This document shows positions 41,900-54,507 of a DNA stretch of 64,000 nucleotides, piece after piece (within the stretch, counting starts at the first letter, position 1; each line of letters opens with the position of its first letter). The notes under the pieces are model-generated. The model saw only the letters and a program-made list of their open reading frames with translations, had not been told where the DNA came from and did not search any database. The position numbers were made by a program, and so were the translations under genes. Source of the DNA: Burkholderiales bacterium 67-32 (GTDB lineage Bacteria; Pseudomonadota; Gammaproteobacteria; Burkholderiales; Burkholderiaceae_B); the NCBI GenBank assembly GCA_001898625.1, contig MKUP01000032.1, positions 62,001-126,000 of the forward strand. Reading direction: 5' to 3'.

Positions 41900-42856
41900 T
41901 TACCGGCTCCGGCCGCGCGGGAGCGCCGCCGCGCGCCGGCTTCCCCGCTTTTCCCCGGGCTGCGGCCGGCGCTGCATCATGAAGGCAAGCAGCGCCTGAG
42001 CGCCTATGGACAGGCTGCGGTCGCGGCGCCGGATGACGAAGACCTCCCGCGTCAGCCCCGGCGTTTCGACCGGCAGCGCGGTCAGGTCGTCGCTGTCGAA
42101 GTGGAACAGCGTCAACGCCGGCACGACGGTGATCCCCAGGCCGGCCCGCACCATGCCGGCCACCGTGCTCAACTGGTCCAGCTCCATCATGCCGTTCATC
42201 TTGGCCGGATGGATGGCCGCCTCGATGTGCTGGCGCACGCTGCTGTCCTGGGCCAGATGAATGAAGGGCTCGCCGCTGAGCGCCGGGAGCGTGAGCCGCC
42301 GCCGGCGTGACAAGGGATGGTCCTTGCGGCAGACGAGGTAGAAGCCGTCGCGGCAGAACGGTTCGGCCTGCAGGTCCGGCCCGACGGAGCGCATCGAGGC
42401 CAGGGCGAAGTCGGCCCGGCCGCTGCGCACGAATTCTATGCAGCTTTCGGACAGGACGTCCGCGACGTCCACCTGGATACCCGGATATTCCTGGTGGAAC
42501 GCCGCCAGCACCCCGGGCATCCAGCCGGCCGCGAGCGAGGGCAGCGCGGCGACGCCGGCGCGGCCGCGCCGGCCGGTGGCGTGTTCGCCCAGGTCCTCGA
42601 GCGCGTCGCGCAGGCTGGCCAGCACGCGCGTGGCGCCTCCCAGGAACAGCCGGCCTTCGGGCGTCAACTCGACGCGGCGCGTGTCGCGATCGAACAGCCG
42701 GACGCCCAGCGAGTCTTCCAGCGTGCGGATCAGGCTGCTGAATGCCGATTGGGACAAATGGCATTGCTCGGCGGCGCGCGTGAAGTTCCTGTGCTCGGCC
42801 AGGGCCGTGAATGCGCGGACCTGGCGTGTGGAGAGATTCAGATCGGTTATCTGCAT
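41900..42856 (-). CDS. LysR-family transcriptional regulator
   Basis: 318 residues, HTH at about 8-67 (RQVRAFTALAEHRNFTRAAEQCHL, SQSAFSSLIRTLEDSLG), then an effector domain and a basic C-terminal tail (RRPQPGEKRGSRRAAALPRGRSR). It lies upstream of, and on the same strand as, the AtuA-like operon, and back to back with the secreted hydrolase gene at 42964 (107-bp gap). It could control either. Confidence 0.92.
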   Translation of the reverse strand: MQITDLNLSTRQVRAFTALAEHRNFTRAAEQCHLSQSAFSSLIRTLEDSLGVRLFDRDTRRVELTPEGRLFLGGATRVLASLRDALEDLGEHATGRRGRAGVAALPSLAAGWMPGVLAAFHQEYPGIQVDVADVLSESCIEFVRSGRADFALASMRSVGPDLQAEPFCRDGFYLVCRKDHPLSRRRRLTLPALSGEPFIHLAQDSSVRQHIEAAIHPAKMNGMMELDQLSTVAGMVRAGLGITVVPALTLFHFDSDDLTALPVETPGLTREVFVIRRRDRSLSIGAQALLAFMMQRRPQPGEKRGSRRAAALPRGRSR

Positions 42857-42963
42857 ATTCGATCACTCCATCAAAAAAAAGCGATGCCCTCGATGATTGG
42901 CAAATCTTACTATCCGGTCGCTGTGGGTGACACAAGAACGCTAACGATGATGAGGAGACTCCA

Positions 42964-45237
42964 ATGAAAAGGGCATCATTTGCGCTGACCGGCATATCGC
43001 TGGCGGCGGTGCTGGCGGGTTGCGGCGGTGGCGACGGGGGAACGTCGGGCGATGGCGGCCCCATGGCGCCAGGCGAGCCAAGCCTGCAGGTTTCCGTGCT
43101 GGGAAACCGCGCCGACCTCGTGTCCGGCGGGCAGGCGCTGGTCGAAGTCAAGGTTCCCGAGGGTTCCTCCACACGCTTCGAACAGATCCGCATGCTGCTC
43201 AACGGCAAGGATGTGACCAGCGCGTTCGCCGTGCGCGAGAATGGCCGCTACATGGGGCGGCTGGAGGGGCTGGCCGACGGCGACAACACGCTGGTGGCGC
43301 GGACGGACGACGGCGCCACGGCGCATCTCGCGATCAACAACCATCCGAACGGCGGGCCGGTTATCTCCGGCGCCCAGGTCGGCTATTGGGAATGCACCAC
43401 CAAGGTGGCGGCGCCGACGCCGACCAACCCCGATCTGGGCGCTCCGCTCGACGAGCAGTGCAACATCGCCGCGCCGGTGTTCCGCTACCAGTACCGGACC
43501 ACGGCCGGGCGGTTCGCGGTCTACGATCCCGCCAATCCGCCGGCCTCGTCGGAGATCGCCAGCGCGACCACCGACGAGGGCAAGACCGTGCCCTACATCG
43601 TCCGCATCGAGCGTGGCGTGGTCAACCGCGGCAAGTACGACATCGCCTACCTGGCCAACCCGGCCGATCCGGCCAAGGGCTGGACGCCGTATGCCCGTCC
43701 CGCGTCCTGGAACGGCAAGCTGCACTGGAAGTTCGGGTCGGGCTGCGAATACAGCCGCACCCAGGGCAATCCGGGCAACGTCCTGGACGACGTGGCCCTG
43801 AGTCGGGGCTTCATGGTGGCTTCGTCCGAGATGACGCAGTACGGCACGCATTGCAATGACATCACGTCGGCCGAAACGGTGATCATGCTCAAGGAATACA
43901 TCACCGAGAACTACGGCGAGATCCGCTACACCATGGCCGACGGCGATTCCGGCGGTGCGCACCAGCAGCATCTCCATGCCTCGAACTATCCCGGCCTGCT
44001 GCAAGGGCTGCTTCCCGGGCAAGGGTGGCAGGACACCTGGACGACCGGCCGGGAGTTCGCCGACTGCGGACTGCTCAAGCGGTTCTACGACGCGCGCAAG
44101 ACCGCCGGGCTCCCGTTCACGATCATGGAGAAGGCCCACATCAACGGCCACGTTTATGACCAGGTGTGCGAAGGGCCGGCCAATACCAACATGGCCTCGC
44201 GCACGCCGTACTATCTCGACCCTGCGGTGGGTGGCGGTGGTTGCGGAACGCACTGGAACGTCTGGTCGGCGGGAAATACCACCGGCATCCGCTGCACGCT
44301 ACAGGATTTCAACATCGCGGTGTTCGGGCCGCGGGACGCGACCGGCTACGCCAAGACGCCGATCGACAACATCGGCATTCTCTACGGCTTGAAGGCGGTC
44401 AACACCGGCAAGGTCTCGCCCGAGCAGTTCGTGATGCTGAACGAACAGGTGGGCGGCTACGACATCAACGGCCAGTGGCAGGCCGCGCGGATGGCGGCCG
44501 ATCCCGGCGCGGCGGAAATCGCGCACCAGTCGGGGCGCGTCGTGCACGGCCGCTTCCTGGGCGACGTGGCCATCATCCAGTCCATCAACTTCAACGTGCG
44601 GGAAGAGCACTACGACTTTCGCGGCTACGTGATCCGCAACCGCATCCTGCGCGAACACGGAGACTACGCGAACCACGTCATCTGGCGCTACAAGTCCACA
44701 CCGCCCGACTATGCCGCGCGCCGCTTCGACGCGATGAACGAATGGCTGGGCAAAGTCGAGGCCGACACTTCCGGCAAGACGCTGCGGGAAAAGATCATCG
44801 CCAACAAGCCGGCCATCGCGGCGGATGCATGCTGGCGCGCCGACGCCGCCACCTGGAGCACCGATCCCGACTACTGCAACACCGGCGCCGATCCGACTTC
44901 GGCATCGAGCGTGGCCGGATCGGGAGCGATGGCGGTCTACAGCCCCGAGGTGGATGAGTGGCCTGTCTTCCGGGATACCCGGGTGGCGGCGGGCGAAGGC
45001 CTGGCCAGCGACATCATGAAGTGCGCGCTGAAGCCGCTGGCGCGGGCCGACTTTGCGGTGGCCTTCAGCGGATCGCAGTGGGCGCGCCTGCAGGCCGTGT
45101 TCCCGCGGGGCGTGTGCGACTATGGCAAGCCCGGCGTCGGCCAGGTCGCGCCCGAACCGTGGCAGAGCTTCATCGACGGCCCCGGAGGCAAGCCGCTGGG
45201 CGCCGCGCCGGCGTCGGAGGCGGGCGAGGGGGCCTGA
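42964..45237 (+). CDS. Secreted lipoprotein, alpha/beta hydrolase-like (DUF6351-like)
   Basis: 757 residues with lipobox LAGC (Cys20) and a Gly/Asp-rich spacer. An Ig-like segment (about 35-125) is followed by a large hydrolase-like part with a nucleophile-type serine in MADGDSGGAHQQH, aromatic GYWECTTK, KLHWKFGSGCEYSR and about ten cysteines that could form disulfides. It recalls the DUF6351 family and, distantly, tannase-type esterases; both comparisons are from memory. A likely job is cleaving an extracellular ester. ATG follows GAGGAGA-type bases (ATGAGGAGACTCC). It is divergent from the LysR gene. Confidence 0.65.
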   Translation: MKRASFALTGISLAAVLAGCGGGDGGTSGDGGPMAPGEPSLQVSVLGNRADLVSGGQALVEVKVPEGSSTRFEQIRMLLNGKDVTSAFAVRENGRYMGRLEGLADGDNTLVARTDDGATAHLAINNHPNGGPVISGAQVGYWECTTKVAAPTPTNPDLGAPLDEQCNIAAPVFRYQYRTTAGRFAVYDPANPPASSEIASATTDEGKTVPYIVRIERGVVNRGKYDIAYLANPADPAKGWTPYARPASWNGKLHWKFGSGCEYSRTQGNPGNVLDDVALSRGFMVASSEMTQYGTHCNDITSAETVIMLKEYITENYGEIRYTMADGDSGGAHQQHLHASNYPGLLQGLLPGQGWQDTWTTGREFADCGLLKRFYDARKTAGLPFTIMEKAHINGHVYDQVCEGPANTNMASRTPYYLDPAVGGGGCGTHWNVWSAGNTTGIRCTLQDFNIAVFGPRDATGYAKTPIDNIGILYGLKAVNTGKVSPEQFVMLNEQVGGYDINGQWQAARMAADPGAAEIAHQSGRVVHGRFLGDVAIIQSINFNVREEHYDFRGYVIRNRILREHGDYANHVIWRYKSTPPDYAARRFDAMNEWLGKVEADTSGKTLREKIIANKPAIAADACWRADAATWSTDPDYCNTGADPTSASSVAGSGAMAVYSPEVDEWPVFRDTRVAAGEGLASDIMKCALKPLARADFAVAFSGSQWARLQAVFPRGVCDYGKPGVGQVAPEPWQSFIDGPGGKPLGAAPASEAGEGA

Positions 45238-45270
45238 TTCCGCCCTGGTTGCCGGTCCTGCGGCCGGCGC

Positions 45271-45301
45271 TTGACTTTGCCATCATGGGAAGCTTGATAC
45301 T
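45271..45301 (+). promoter_or_regulatory. MerR/CueR-type promoter of the copper ATPase
   Basis: TTGACT (45271-45276) and GATACT (45296-45301) are separated by 19 bp, the stretched spacing typical of MerR-family promoters. Between them lies an imperfect dyad (CTTTGCC...GGGAAGC) similar to CueR operators. The ATG of the ATPase is 32 bp downstream. Confidence 0.6.
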
Positions 45302-45333
45302 GCGAAGCATCACCCCAGTATCGCGAGGAAACC

Positions 45334-47748
<2,415 letters not shown>

Positions 47749-47763
47749 CGGCCCGGGTTCAAC

Positions 47764-47779
47764 ATTACACAAACGTAAT
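47764..47779 (+). promoter_or_regulatory. Possible CopR box before the cop operon
   Basis: ATTAC, six bases, GTAAT forms an inverted repeat 69 bp before the multicopper oxidase ATG, in a short A/T-rich patch. Copper-responsive OmpR-type regulators bind repeats of this general kind; the copRS genes lie at the end of the same cluster. Confidence 0.45.
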
Positions 47780-47848
47780 CTTCGGGTCAGGCTGGGGTGG
47801 GGGGCCGCTGGCTAGAGTGGCGGCCTGACCGGATTCATCGGATATCGC

Positions 47849-49558
47849 ATGCACATCAAGACTTCAAGGCGGACATTCGTCACCGCCCTGGCCGCGGGCG
47901 GCGCACTGGGCGCGCTGGGACTCTGGCGCAAGCCCGTGTGGGCGGCCATCGGGCCGGGCGATCTCCACGTGCTGACCGGCACCGAGTTCGACCTGCAGAT
48001 CGGCGAGACGCCGGTGAACTTCACCGGCAGCGCCCGCACCGCGATGACCGTGAACGGCGGTATACCGGGTCCGCTGCTGCGCTGGCGCGAAGGCGACACC
48101 GTCACCTTGCGCGTGCGCAACAAGCTGAAGGAGGCCACCTCCATCCACTGGCACGGCATCCTGCTGCCCGCCAACATGGATGGCGTGCCCGGGCTGAGCT
48201 TCGAAGGCATCGCGCCCGACGGCATGTACGTCTACACCTTCAAGGTGCGCCAGAACGGCACCTACTGGTACCACAGCCATTCGGGATTCCAGGAGCAGTC
48301 GGGCGTCTACGGGCCGCTGATCATCGACGCCAGGGAACCGGAGCCGTTCGCCTACGAGCGCGAATACGTCGTGATGCTGTCGGACTGGACCGACGAGGAT
48401 CCGGCGCGACTCATGCGCACGCTGAAGAAGCAGTCCGACTACTACAACTTCCACAAGCGCACCGTTGGCGATTTCTTCCGGGATGTCCGGGAGAAGGGCT
48501 GGTCGGCCACCCTCGCGGACCGGAAGATGTGGGCCGAGATGCGGATGAACCCGACCGACATCGCCGACGTCGGCGGGTACACCTATACCTACCTGCTGAA
48601 CGGACAGGCGCCGGACGGCGGCTGGACGGGGCTGTTCAAACCGGGCGAGCGCATCCGCCTGCGTTTCATCAACGGCTCGGCCATGACCTATTTCGACGTG
48701 CGCATCCCCGGCCTGAAGATGACCGTGGTGGCGGCCGACGGACAGCACGTCAAGCCCGTCGCGGTGGACGAGTTCCGCATCGCCGTGGCGGAGACCTACG
48801 ACGTGATCGTCGAGCCTGCCGCGGACGAGGCCTACACCATCTTCGCGCAGTCCATGGACCGCACGGGGTACGCGCGCGGTACGCTGGCCGTGCGCGAAGG
48901 TGCGCGGGCGCCGGTACCGGCCCTGGATCCGCGGCCCATCCTGGCCATGGAGGACATGGGCATGGACCACGGCGGCATGGCGGGCATGGACCATGGCAGC
49001 ATGGCCGGCATGGATCATGGCGCCATGTCCGCCATGCAGTCCCATCCCGCTTCGGAGGCGGGCAACCCCCTGGTGGACATGCAGACGATGAGTCCCACGC
49101 CCAAGCTGGACGACCCCGGCATGGGCCTGCGCGACAACGGCCGCCGTGTGCTGGCCTATGCCGACCTGCGCAGCACCTTCGAGGACCCCGACGGGCGCGC
49201 GCCGGGCCGGACGATAGAACTGCACCTGACCGGACACATGGAGAAATTCGCCTGGTCGTTCGACGGCATCAAGTTCTCGGACTCCCAGCCCGTGGTGCTG
49301 AAGTACGGCGAGCGGGTCAGGATCGTGCTCGTGAACGACACCATGATGACCCATCCCATCCATCTGCATGGACTATGGAGTGACCTGGAAGACGAGAACG
49401 GCAATTTCATGGTCCGCAAACACACCATCGACATGCCGCCGGGGTCGCGGCGAAGCTATCGCGTGACCGCCGACGCCCTCGGGCGCTGGGCTTATCACTG
49501 CCACCTCCTGTACCACATGGAAGCCGGCATGTTCCGTGAAGTCCGGGTGCAAGAGTAA
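47849..49558 (+). CDS. Periplasmic multicopper oxidase, CopA/PcoA type
   Basis: 569 residues. A Tat signal ([13 protein letters not shown]) exports the folded enzyme. The four copper-site motifs are present: [24 protein letters not shown] and [13 protein letters not shown]. Before the third domain is a methionine-rich insert (about 370-395) with GMDHGGM-type repeats that bind Cu(I). CopA/PcoA oxidises Cu(I) to the less toxic Cu(II). CopB follows after a 10-bp gap. Confidence 0.95.
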   Translation: MHIKTSRRTFVTALAAGGALGALGLWRKPVWAAIGPGDLHVLTGTEFDLQIGETPVNFTGSARTAMTVNGGIPGPLLRWREGDTVTLRVRNKLKEATSIHWHGILLPANMDGVPGLSFEGIAPDGMYVYTFKVRQNGTYWYHSHSGFQEQSGVYGPLIIDAREPEPFAYEREYVVMLSDWTDEDPARLMRTLKKQSDYYNFHKRTVGDFFRDVREKGWSATLADRKMWAEMRMNPTDIADVGGYTYTYLLNGQAPDGGWTGLFKPGERIRLRFINGSAMTYFDVRIPGLKMTVVAADGQHVKPVAVDEFRIAVAETYDVIVEPAADEAYTIFAQSMDRTGYARGTLAVREGARAPVPALDPRPILAMEDMGMDHGGMAGMDHGSMAGMDHGAMSAMQSHPASEAGNPLVDMQTMSPTPKLDDPGMGLRDNGRRVLAYADLRSTFEDPDGRAPGRTIELHLTGHMEKFAWSFDGIKFSDSQPVVLKYGERVRIVLVNDTMMTHPIHLHGLWSDLEDENGNFMVRKHTIDMPPGSRRSYRVTADALGRWAYHCHLLYHMEAGMFREVRVQE

Positions 49559-49568
49559 GGGGCCGGCC

Positions 49569-50558
49569 ATGATCTTTTCAATTCATCGCAACGCGCCGGC
49601 GCTGGCCGCCGCGCTCATCGGCCTGACGCTGGCCGGCGCGTCGACCGCGCGGGCCCAGATGCAAGGGATGGACCATTCGCACATGGACCACTCCCAGATG
49701 CAGGGCATGGACCATTCCAGCATGCCGGGCATGGACCATTCCAGCATGCCGGGCATGGATCACTCGACCATGCAGAACATGGACCTCGCGCCCATGCAAA
49801 GCATGGATCAGGCGCCGATGCAGGGCATGGACGCCGCGCCAACGGAAAGCCGCACGCCCATTCCCCAACTGACCGATGCCGACCGCAAGGCCGCCGCCTT
49901 CGATACGGCGGGCCACGCCGTGCACGACAAGGGCATCAATTCCCTGTTCCTGGTGGATCGCCTGGAATGGCAGGACGCGCGCGGCGGCAACGCGCTGAAC
50001 TGGGATTTCAAGGGCTGGATAGGCGGCGACATCAACCGCCTGTGGCTCAGTTCGGAAGGCGAGCGCTCGGGCGGCAAGCTCCATGAGGCCGAGGTCCAGG
50101 CGCTGTGGGGCCGAGCCATCAGTCCCTGGTGGGACGTCGTGGGCGGGGTGCGCCACGACTTCAAGCCAGGTTCGTCGCAAACCTGGGCCGCGGTCGGCCT
50201 GCAGGGAATGGCGCTCTACAACTTCGAGGCCTCCGCCATGGTCTTTGCCGGCGAGAACGGGCAGACCGCCGCGCGCCTGAAGGGCGAGTACGACATCCTC
50301 TTCACGAACCGGCTCATCCTGCAGCCCGCCGCCGAAGTCAACTTCTTCGGGAAGAACGACCATGGGCGGGGCGTAGGCTCCGGCCTGTCGAGTACCGAGG
50401 TGGGCGTCCGCCTGCGATACGAAATCCGCCGCGAGTTCGCCCCTTACATCGGCGTGACCTGGAACCGGACCTACGGGACCACCGCGGACTATGCCCGGGC
50501 GCACGGAGAACGCCGCAGCGACACCCGCTTCGTGGTCGGCGTGCGCATGTGGTTCTGA
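49569..50558 (+). CDS. copB: Outer-membrane copper-resistance protein CopB
   Basis: 329 residues: Sec signal (about 1-30, ending STARAQ), a methionine/histidine-rich region (about 31-85) of five to eight repeats related to GMDHSxM or xMDxAxM, and a C-terminal beta-barrel domain (about 110-329) ending in aromatic F (RMWF), typical of outer-membrane proteins. [21 protein letters not shown] matches the CopB family. It sequesters or passes copper at the outer membrane. The ATG at 49569 is preceded by AAGGGG. Confidence 0.93.
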   Translation: MIFSIHRNAPALAAALIGLTLAGASTARAQMQGMDHSHMDHSQMQGMDHSSMPGMDHSSMPGMDHSTMQNMDLAPMQSMDQAPMQGMDAAPTESRTPIPQLTDADRKAAAFDTAGHAVHDKGINSLFLVDRLEWQDARGGNALNWDFKGWIGGDINRLWLSSEGERSGGKLHEAEVQALWGRAISPWWDVVGGVRHDFKPGSSQTWAAVGLQGMALYNFEASAMVFAGENGQTAARLKGEYDILFTNRLILQPAAEVNFFGKNDHGRGVGSGLSSTEVGVRLRYEIRREFAPYIGVTWNRTYGTTADYARAHGERRSDTRFVVGVRMWF

Positions 50559-50598
50559 TCCTTCTTCATTCTTTTTTCTACCCGTTTCAAGGTCCATC

Positions 50599-50982
50599 AT
50601 GTCCAACGCTCGTACCGCCCTGAACGCCGCCTTCCTGACGGCCGGACTGTTTTTCGCCGCCGCGGCCCAGGCCCATCCCGAACTGTTGTCCTCGACCCCG
50701 GAGGCCAAGGCCGAGACCACGGCGCCCGCGAGGATAGAACTGCGTTTCTCCGAAGCGCTGGTCACCCAGTTCTCGGGCGCCAGGCTGCTGATGACGGGCA
50801 TGGCGGGCATGACCCACGCGCCCATGCCGGTGGAAGCCCGGGTCTCGGGCGACGCCGATCCCAAGACGATGCTGATCACCCCGGCCAAGCCGCTGGCGGC
50901 CGGCACCTATCGCGTGGAGTGGCGGGCCGTGTCGTCGGATACGCATCCCATCACCGGCAATTTCTCGTTCAGCGTGAAGTAG
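50599..50982 (+). CDS. copC: Periplasmic copper-binding protein CopC
   Basis: 127 residues with a signal peptide ending AAAAQA; the mature protein starts with His (HPELLSSTPEA), whose amino-terminal His is the Cu(II) ligand in CopC. DTHPITGNFSFSVK near the end supplies the second His, and the GMAGMTHAPM segment (about 65-75) offers Met residues for Cu(I). It works with CopD. The start ATG at 50599 fits the signal peptide. CopD begins 3 bp after its stop. Confidence 0.92.
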   Translation: MSNARTALNAAFLTAGLFFAAAAQAHPELLSSTPEAKAETTAPARIELRFSEALVTQFSGARLLMTGMAGMTHAPMPVEARVSGDADPKTMLITPAKPLAAGTYRVEWRAVSSDTHPITGNFSFSVK

Positions 50983-50985
50983 GCG

Positions 50986-51915
50986 ATGGCCGACGGGCTG
51001 GGCGTTGCCGTCCGCTTCGCGCTGTACCTGGACCTGGCGCTGCTTTGCGGCGTGCCGCTGTTCCTGCTGTACAGCTTTCGAAGGGAATGGGAAGAGGGCG
51101 AACCCGGCCTGGGGTTCGGCGCCTGGCCGGCCGCCGCCGCGGGCGCCGGGGTCCTGCTTGCCGCGCTGAGCCTGGCGCTGCTGGCGCAGTCCATGAGCGG
51201 CGCCGAATCGCTCACAGCGCTGCGATTCCCTATACTCGCCATGGTGGTCGGCGGCACGCACGCGGGGCTGGCCGGCGCGATACGGATAGGCGCGCTGTTG
51301 CTGGCCCTGTGGTGCGCGCTGAGAATGAGGCACCGGCGCGTCGCTGGCCTGTGGGCGGTGGCTGGCTGCGCCTTCGTCGCGCTCGCCAGCCTGGCCTGGG
51401 GCGGGCATGGCGCCATGGACGAGGGCGTGCAGGGCTACGTGCATCTGTGGGCCGATATCGTCCACTTGCTCGCGGCCGCCGGCTGGGTGGGCGCGTTGGC
51501 GGTCTTCGCGAAGATGTCGTGGCCGTCCGCGGGTGCCCCCAGGCGGCAGGTCCGCCTGTTGAGCCGGGGACTGGCGGGCTTCGCGAGCCTGGGCACCGTC
51601 ATCGTCGCGGCCTTGACGCTCACGGGGGCGGCCAATTATGCGTTCATCGTCGGTCCGAATTTCAACGGCCTGCTGTCCAGCCCCTACGGCCTGCTTCTGT
51701 TGGGCAAACTGGGGCTGTTCGCCATGATGCTGGGCCTGGCGGCCGCGAACCGGTTTCGCCTTGCCCCCAGGCTGGAGGCGGCGATCGCCGCGGACCGCCC
51801 CGGCGCCGCCCTGGTCCTGCTGCGCCGGAGCGTGGCGCTGGAGGCCGGCGCGGCAACCGCTATCCTGTTGTTGGTGGCGTGGCTGGGAACGCTCGGCCCG
51901 CCCACCGGATCTTGA
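50986..51915 (+). CDS. copD: Inner-membrane copper-resistance protein CopD
   Basis: 309 residues with about eight transmembrane helices. VRFALYLDLALLCGVPLF near the N-terminus, THAGLAGAIRIGALLL, HLWADIVHLLAAAGWVGAL and the TLTGAANYAFIVG-LLSSPYGLLLLGKLGLFAMM block are CopD landmarks with conserved histidines. CopD takes copper from CopC, probably into the cytoplasm for enzyme assembly. It is tightly linked to copC. Confidence 0.92.
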   Translation: MADGLGVAVRFALYLDLALLCGVPLFLLYSFRREWEEGEPGLGFGAWPAAAAGAGVLLAALSLALLAQSMSGAESLTALRFPILAMVVGGTHAGLAGAIRIGALLLALWCALRMRHRRVAGLWAVAGCAFVALASLAWGGHGAMDEGVQGYVHLWADIVHLLAAAGWVGALAVFAKMSWPSAGAPRRQVRLLSRGLAGFASLGTVIVAALTLTGAANYAFIVGPNFNGLLSSPYGLLLLGKLGLFAMMLGLAAANRFRLAPRLEAAIAADRPGAALVLLRRSVALEAGAATAILLLVAWLGTLGPPTGS

Positions 51916-51927
51916 AGGAAACCATGC

Positions 51928-52395
51928 ATGATGCACAAACACGCAAGCCTGTCGCGCCGTACGCTCCTGATCGGGGCGGCCTTGCTTCCACTGGGCGCCT
52001 GGGCGCAGAAGACGAACACCGTGGAGGTCTGGAAGACGCCGACTTGCGGATGCTGCAAGGATTGGATCAAACACCTGGGCGACAACGGATTCCAGGTGGT
52101 CGCCCACGATGTCGACGATACCTCCGCGGCGCGGCGCCGCCTGGGCATCCCGGACGACAAGGGCTCGTGCCATACGGCCGTGGTGGACGGCTATGCGCTG
52201 GAGGGGCACGTGCCCGCGAAGGAAATCAAGCGGCTGCTGCGCGAGCGTCCCTCGGCGATCGGCCTGGCCGTACCCGGTATGCCCCTGGGATCGCCCGGCA
52301 TGGACGGGCCCGAGTACGGCGGCAGGAAATCCGCCTACGATGTCCTGCTCGTGCGGTCCGGCGGGAGGTCCAGCGTCTATCAGGCCTATCGCTGA
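51928..52395 (+). CDS. DUF411 metal-binding protein
   Basis: 155 residues. The twin-arginine-like leader SRRTLLIGAALLPLGAWA is followed by VEVWKTPTCGCCKDWIKHL with a Cys-x-Cys-Cys site, GSCHTAVVDGYALEGHVPA and the DUF411 end. Such small proteins accompany copper or heavy-metal resistance genes and probably carry metal in the periplasm. Two adjacent ATGs (51928, 51931) are possible starts. Confidence 0.9.
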   Translation: MMHKHASLSRRTLLIGAALLPLGAWAQKTNTVEVWKTPTCGCCKDWIKHLGDNGFQVVAHDVDDTSAARRRLGIPDDKGSCHTAVVDGYALEGHVPAKEIKRLLRERPSAIGLAVPGMPLGSPGMDGPEYGGRKSAYDVLLVRSGGRSSVYQAYR

Positions 52396-52414
52396 TGCAT
52401 GACGGGGCGCCACT

Positions 52415-53101
52415 ATGAAACTACTGGTCGTGGAAGACGAGGCCAAGACGGGGGAGTATCTCCGGCAAGGGCTGACCGAGGCCGGCTTCGTGGTCGACCT
52501 GGCGGACAATGGTCTCGACGGCCAGTACCGGGCGTTGAGCGAAGCCTACGACCTGGTGGTGCTCGACGTGATGCTGCCCGACGTGGACGGCTGGCGCATC
52601 CTGCAAACCCTGCGTGCGGTCGAGAACAACGTGCCCGTCCTGTTCCTGACCGCGCGCGACAGCGTGGCCGACCGGGTCAAGGGCCTGGAGCTGGGCGCGG
52701 ATGATTACCTGGTCAAGCCCTTTGCCTTCTCCGAACTGCTGGCCCGCGTGCGGACCCTGCTGCGCCGGGGCAGCGGACAGATCGCCACCGACCGCATCCA
52801 GGTCGGCGACCTGGTGCTCGATCTCGTCCGCCGCCGGGCCACGCGCGCCGGCCGGCGCATCAACCTGACGAGCAAGGAGTTCGCGCTGCTGGAACTGTTC
52901 GTGCGCCGGCGTGGCGAGGTGCTGCCGCGTTCGCTGATCGCCTCCCAGGTCTGGGACATGAACTTCGACAGCGACACGAACGTCATCGACGTGGCCATAC
53001 GCCGGCTGCGCGCCAAGATCGACGACGCGTTCGATGCCAAGCTCATCCAGACCGTGCGCGGCATGGGCTACGTTTTCGAAGAACCCGAGGACCAGGGCTG
53101 A
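52415..53101 (+). CDS. copR: Copper-responsive OmpR-family response regulator
   Basis: 228 residues: receiver domain with E7/D8 and phospho-acceptor D51 ([11 protein letters not shown]), K in [10 protein letters not shown], and a C-terminal winged helix ([55 protein letters not shown]). It is of the CopR/CusR subgroup. Phosphorylated by the following kinase, it should activate the cop promoter at 47764. The kinase ATG overlaps its stop by one base. Confidence 0.94.
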   Translation: MKLLVVEDEAKTGEYLRQGLTEAGFVVDLADNGLDGQYRALSEAYDLVVLDVMLPDVDGWRILQTLRAVENNVPVLFLTARDSVADRVKGLELGADDYLVKPFAFSELLARVRTLLRRGSGQIATDRIQVGDLVLDLVRRRATRAGRRINLTSKEFALLELFVRRRGEVLPRSLIASQVWDMNFDSDTNVIDVAIRRLRAKIDDAFDAKLIQTVRGMGYVFEEPEDQG

Positions 53102-54507
53102 TGCGTCCGTTTTCCCTGACCACGCGGCTGACGACTTTCTTCTCGCTGTCGTCGGCCACCGTGCTGCTGGGACTGGGGGCCTTGATCGCCACCTCGATGG
53201 ACCAGCACTTCGCGTACGAGGACTTCGCCGTGCTCGAAGAAAAGGCGAACCTGGTCCGCAAGATCGCCCAGGATGCGGCGCCCGACGCGATGCCGATACG
53301 CCTGGGCGCGGCGCTCCAGAATCATCCCGGGCTGGTGGCCTTGATCGCGACGGGACAGGGGACCAGCCTGTATGCCACGGACGGCTTCGAGTTCCAGCAG
53401 GCCTTGGCCGCGGCGCGCGCCTTGCCGGCCGGGAAGGAAGAATTCACCTGGCGCCAGGACGGAGCCGAGTACCGGGGCCTGCGCACCACGGTAGGCGGGG
53501 CGGGGGGCGAGGTCCTGGTCATTGTCGGGCTGGCGACCGAGATTCACGCGCACTTCATGCACGGCTTCCTCCATTCGCTGGTGCTGTACGTGCTGTTGTC
53601 CGCGCTCGTGAGCGGCGTGTTCGGCTGGTGGGCGGCCCGCAGCGGACTCGCGCCGCTGCGCACGATGGCCGCCCGGGCCCGTGCCGTCACGGCGCAGAAG
53701 CTGGACGAGCGCATGCCCGTGGACGCCGTGCCGCCGGAGATGGCCGATCTGGCATCGACCTTGAACGCCATGCTGGCGCGGCTGCAGGACGATTTCCGCC
53801 GGCTGTCGGAGTTTTCGTCCGACCTGGCCCACGAACTGCGCACGCCGCTGACGAACCTGCTGACGCAGACCCATGTGGTGCTCGCGCAGCCCCGCGAGGC
53901 CGGGAAGTATCGCGAGATCCTCGCGTCCAACGAAGAGGAGTTGCAGCGCCTGTCGCGCATGGTGTCCGACATGCTGTACCTCGCGAAGATGGAACATGGC
54001 ATCACCTTGCCCGACGTCGGGGCCATCGCCGTGCAGGACGAGGTCAACGCCTTGTTCGAGTTCTACGAGGCCCTGGCCGAAGACAAGGCCGTGGCGATGC
54101 GGTTGACGGGCCGGGGCAGGATCGTGGGCGACCGGCTGATGCTGCGGCGCGCCCTGAGCAACCTGCTGTCGAACGCCTTGCGCCATACCCCGCCGGGCGG
54201 GGCGATAGACGTGGTGGTCGCCAGCGAGGCGAAGGCCGTCACGATCGCGGTCGAGAACGATGGCAAGGAAATACCGGCGGAACTGCTTCCCTCGCTGTTC
54301 GACCGCTTCTTTCGCGGCGACAAGTCCAGGGCCCGGCCCGACTCGGAAAGCTCGGGCCTGGGGCTGTCGATCACGCGCGCCATCATGGTGGCGCACGGCG
54401 GCGACATCACCGCAGGCTCGGCTTCCGGCCGGACCCGGTTCACACTGGTTTTTCCGGCCAGGGACCTGCCGCCGGCGTCATTGGCCCCAGGTGCGAGGGG
54501 GCAATGA
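53101..54507 (+). CDS. copS: Heavy-metal sensor histidine kinase
   Basis: 468 residues: first membrane helix (about 12-32), a periplasmic sensor loop (33-150), second helix (about 156-178), HAMP, H-box SDLAHELRTPL (phospho-His244), N-box (ALSNLLSNALRHTPPGG) and G-boxes (SLFDRFFRGD, SSGLGLSI). It belongs to the CusS/CopS kinases sensing periplasmic copper. Its last 30 bp overlap the convergent small gene at 54478. Confidence 0.94.
   Translation: MRPFSLTTRLTTFFSLSSATVLLGLGALIATSMDQHFAYEDFAVLEEKANLVRKIAQDAAPDAMPIRLGAALQNHPGLVALIATGQGTSLYATDGFEFQQALAAARALPAGKEEFTWRQDGAEYRGLRTTVGGAGGEVLVIVGLATEIHAHFMHGFLHSLVLYVLLSALVSGVFGWWAARSGLAPLRTMAARARAVTAQKLDERMPVDAVPPEMADLASTLNAMLARLQDDFRRLSEFSSDLAHELRTPLTNLLTQTHVVLAQPREAGKYREILASNEEELQRLSRMVSDMLYLAKMEHGITLPDVGAIAVQDEVNALFEFYEALAEDKAVAMRLTGRGRIVGDRLMLRRALSNLLSNALRHTPPGGAIDVVVASEAKAVTIAVENDGKEIPAELLPSLFDRFFRGDKSRARPDSESSGLGLSITRAIMVAHGGDITAGSASGRTRFTLVFPARDLPPASLAPGARGQ

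Noticed and set aside
47864-49369. A 501-codon minus-strand frame opposite the multicopper oxidase
   Set aside because: Its repeated [12 protein letters not shown] segment is only the antisense reading of the Met-rich repeats of the oxidase.
49670-49850. Short spaced repeats that could suggest a CRISPR-like or satellite array
   Set aside because: They are in-frame codons for Met/His repeats in CopB, with no unique spacers of constant length.
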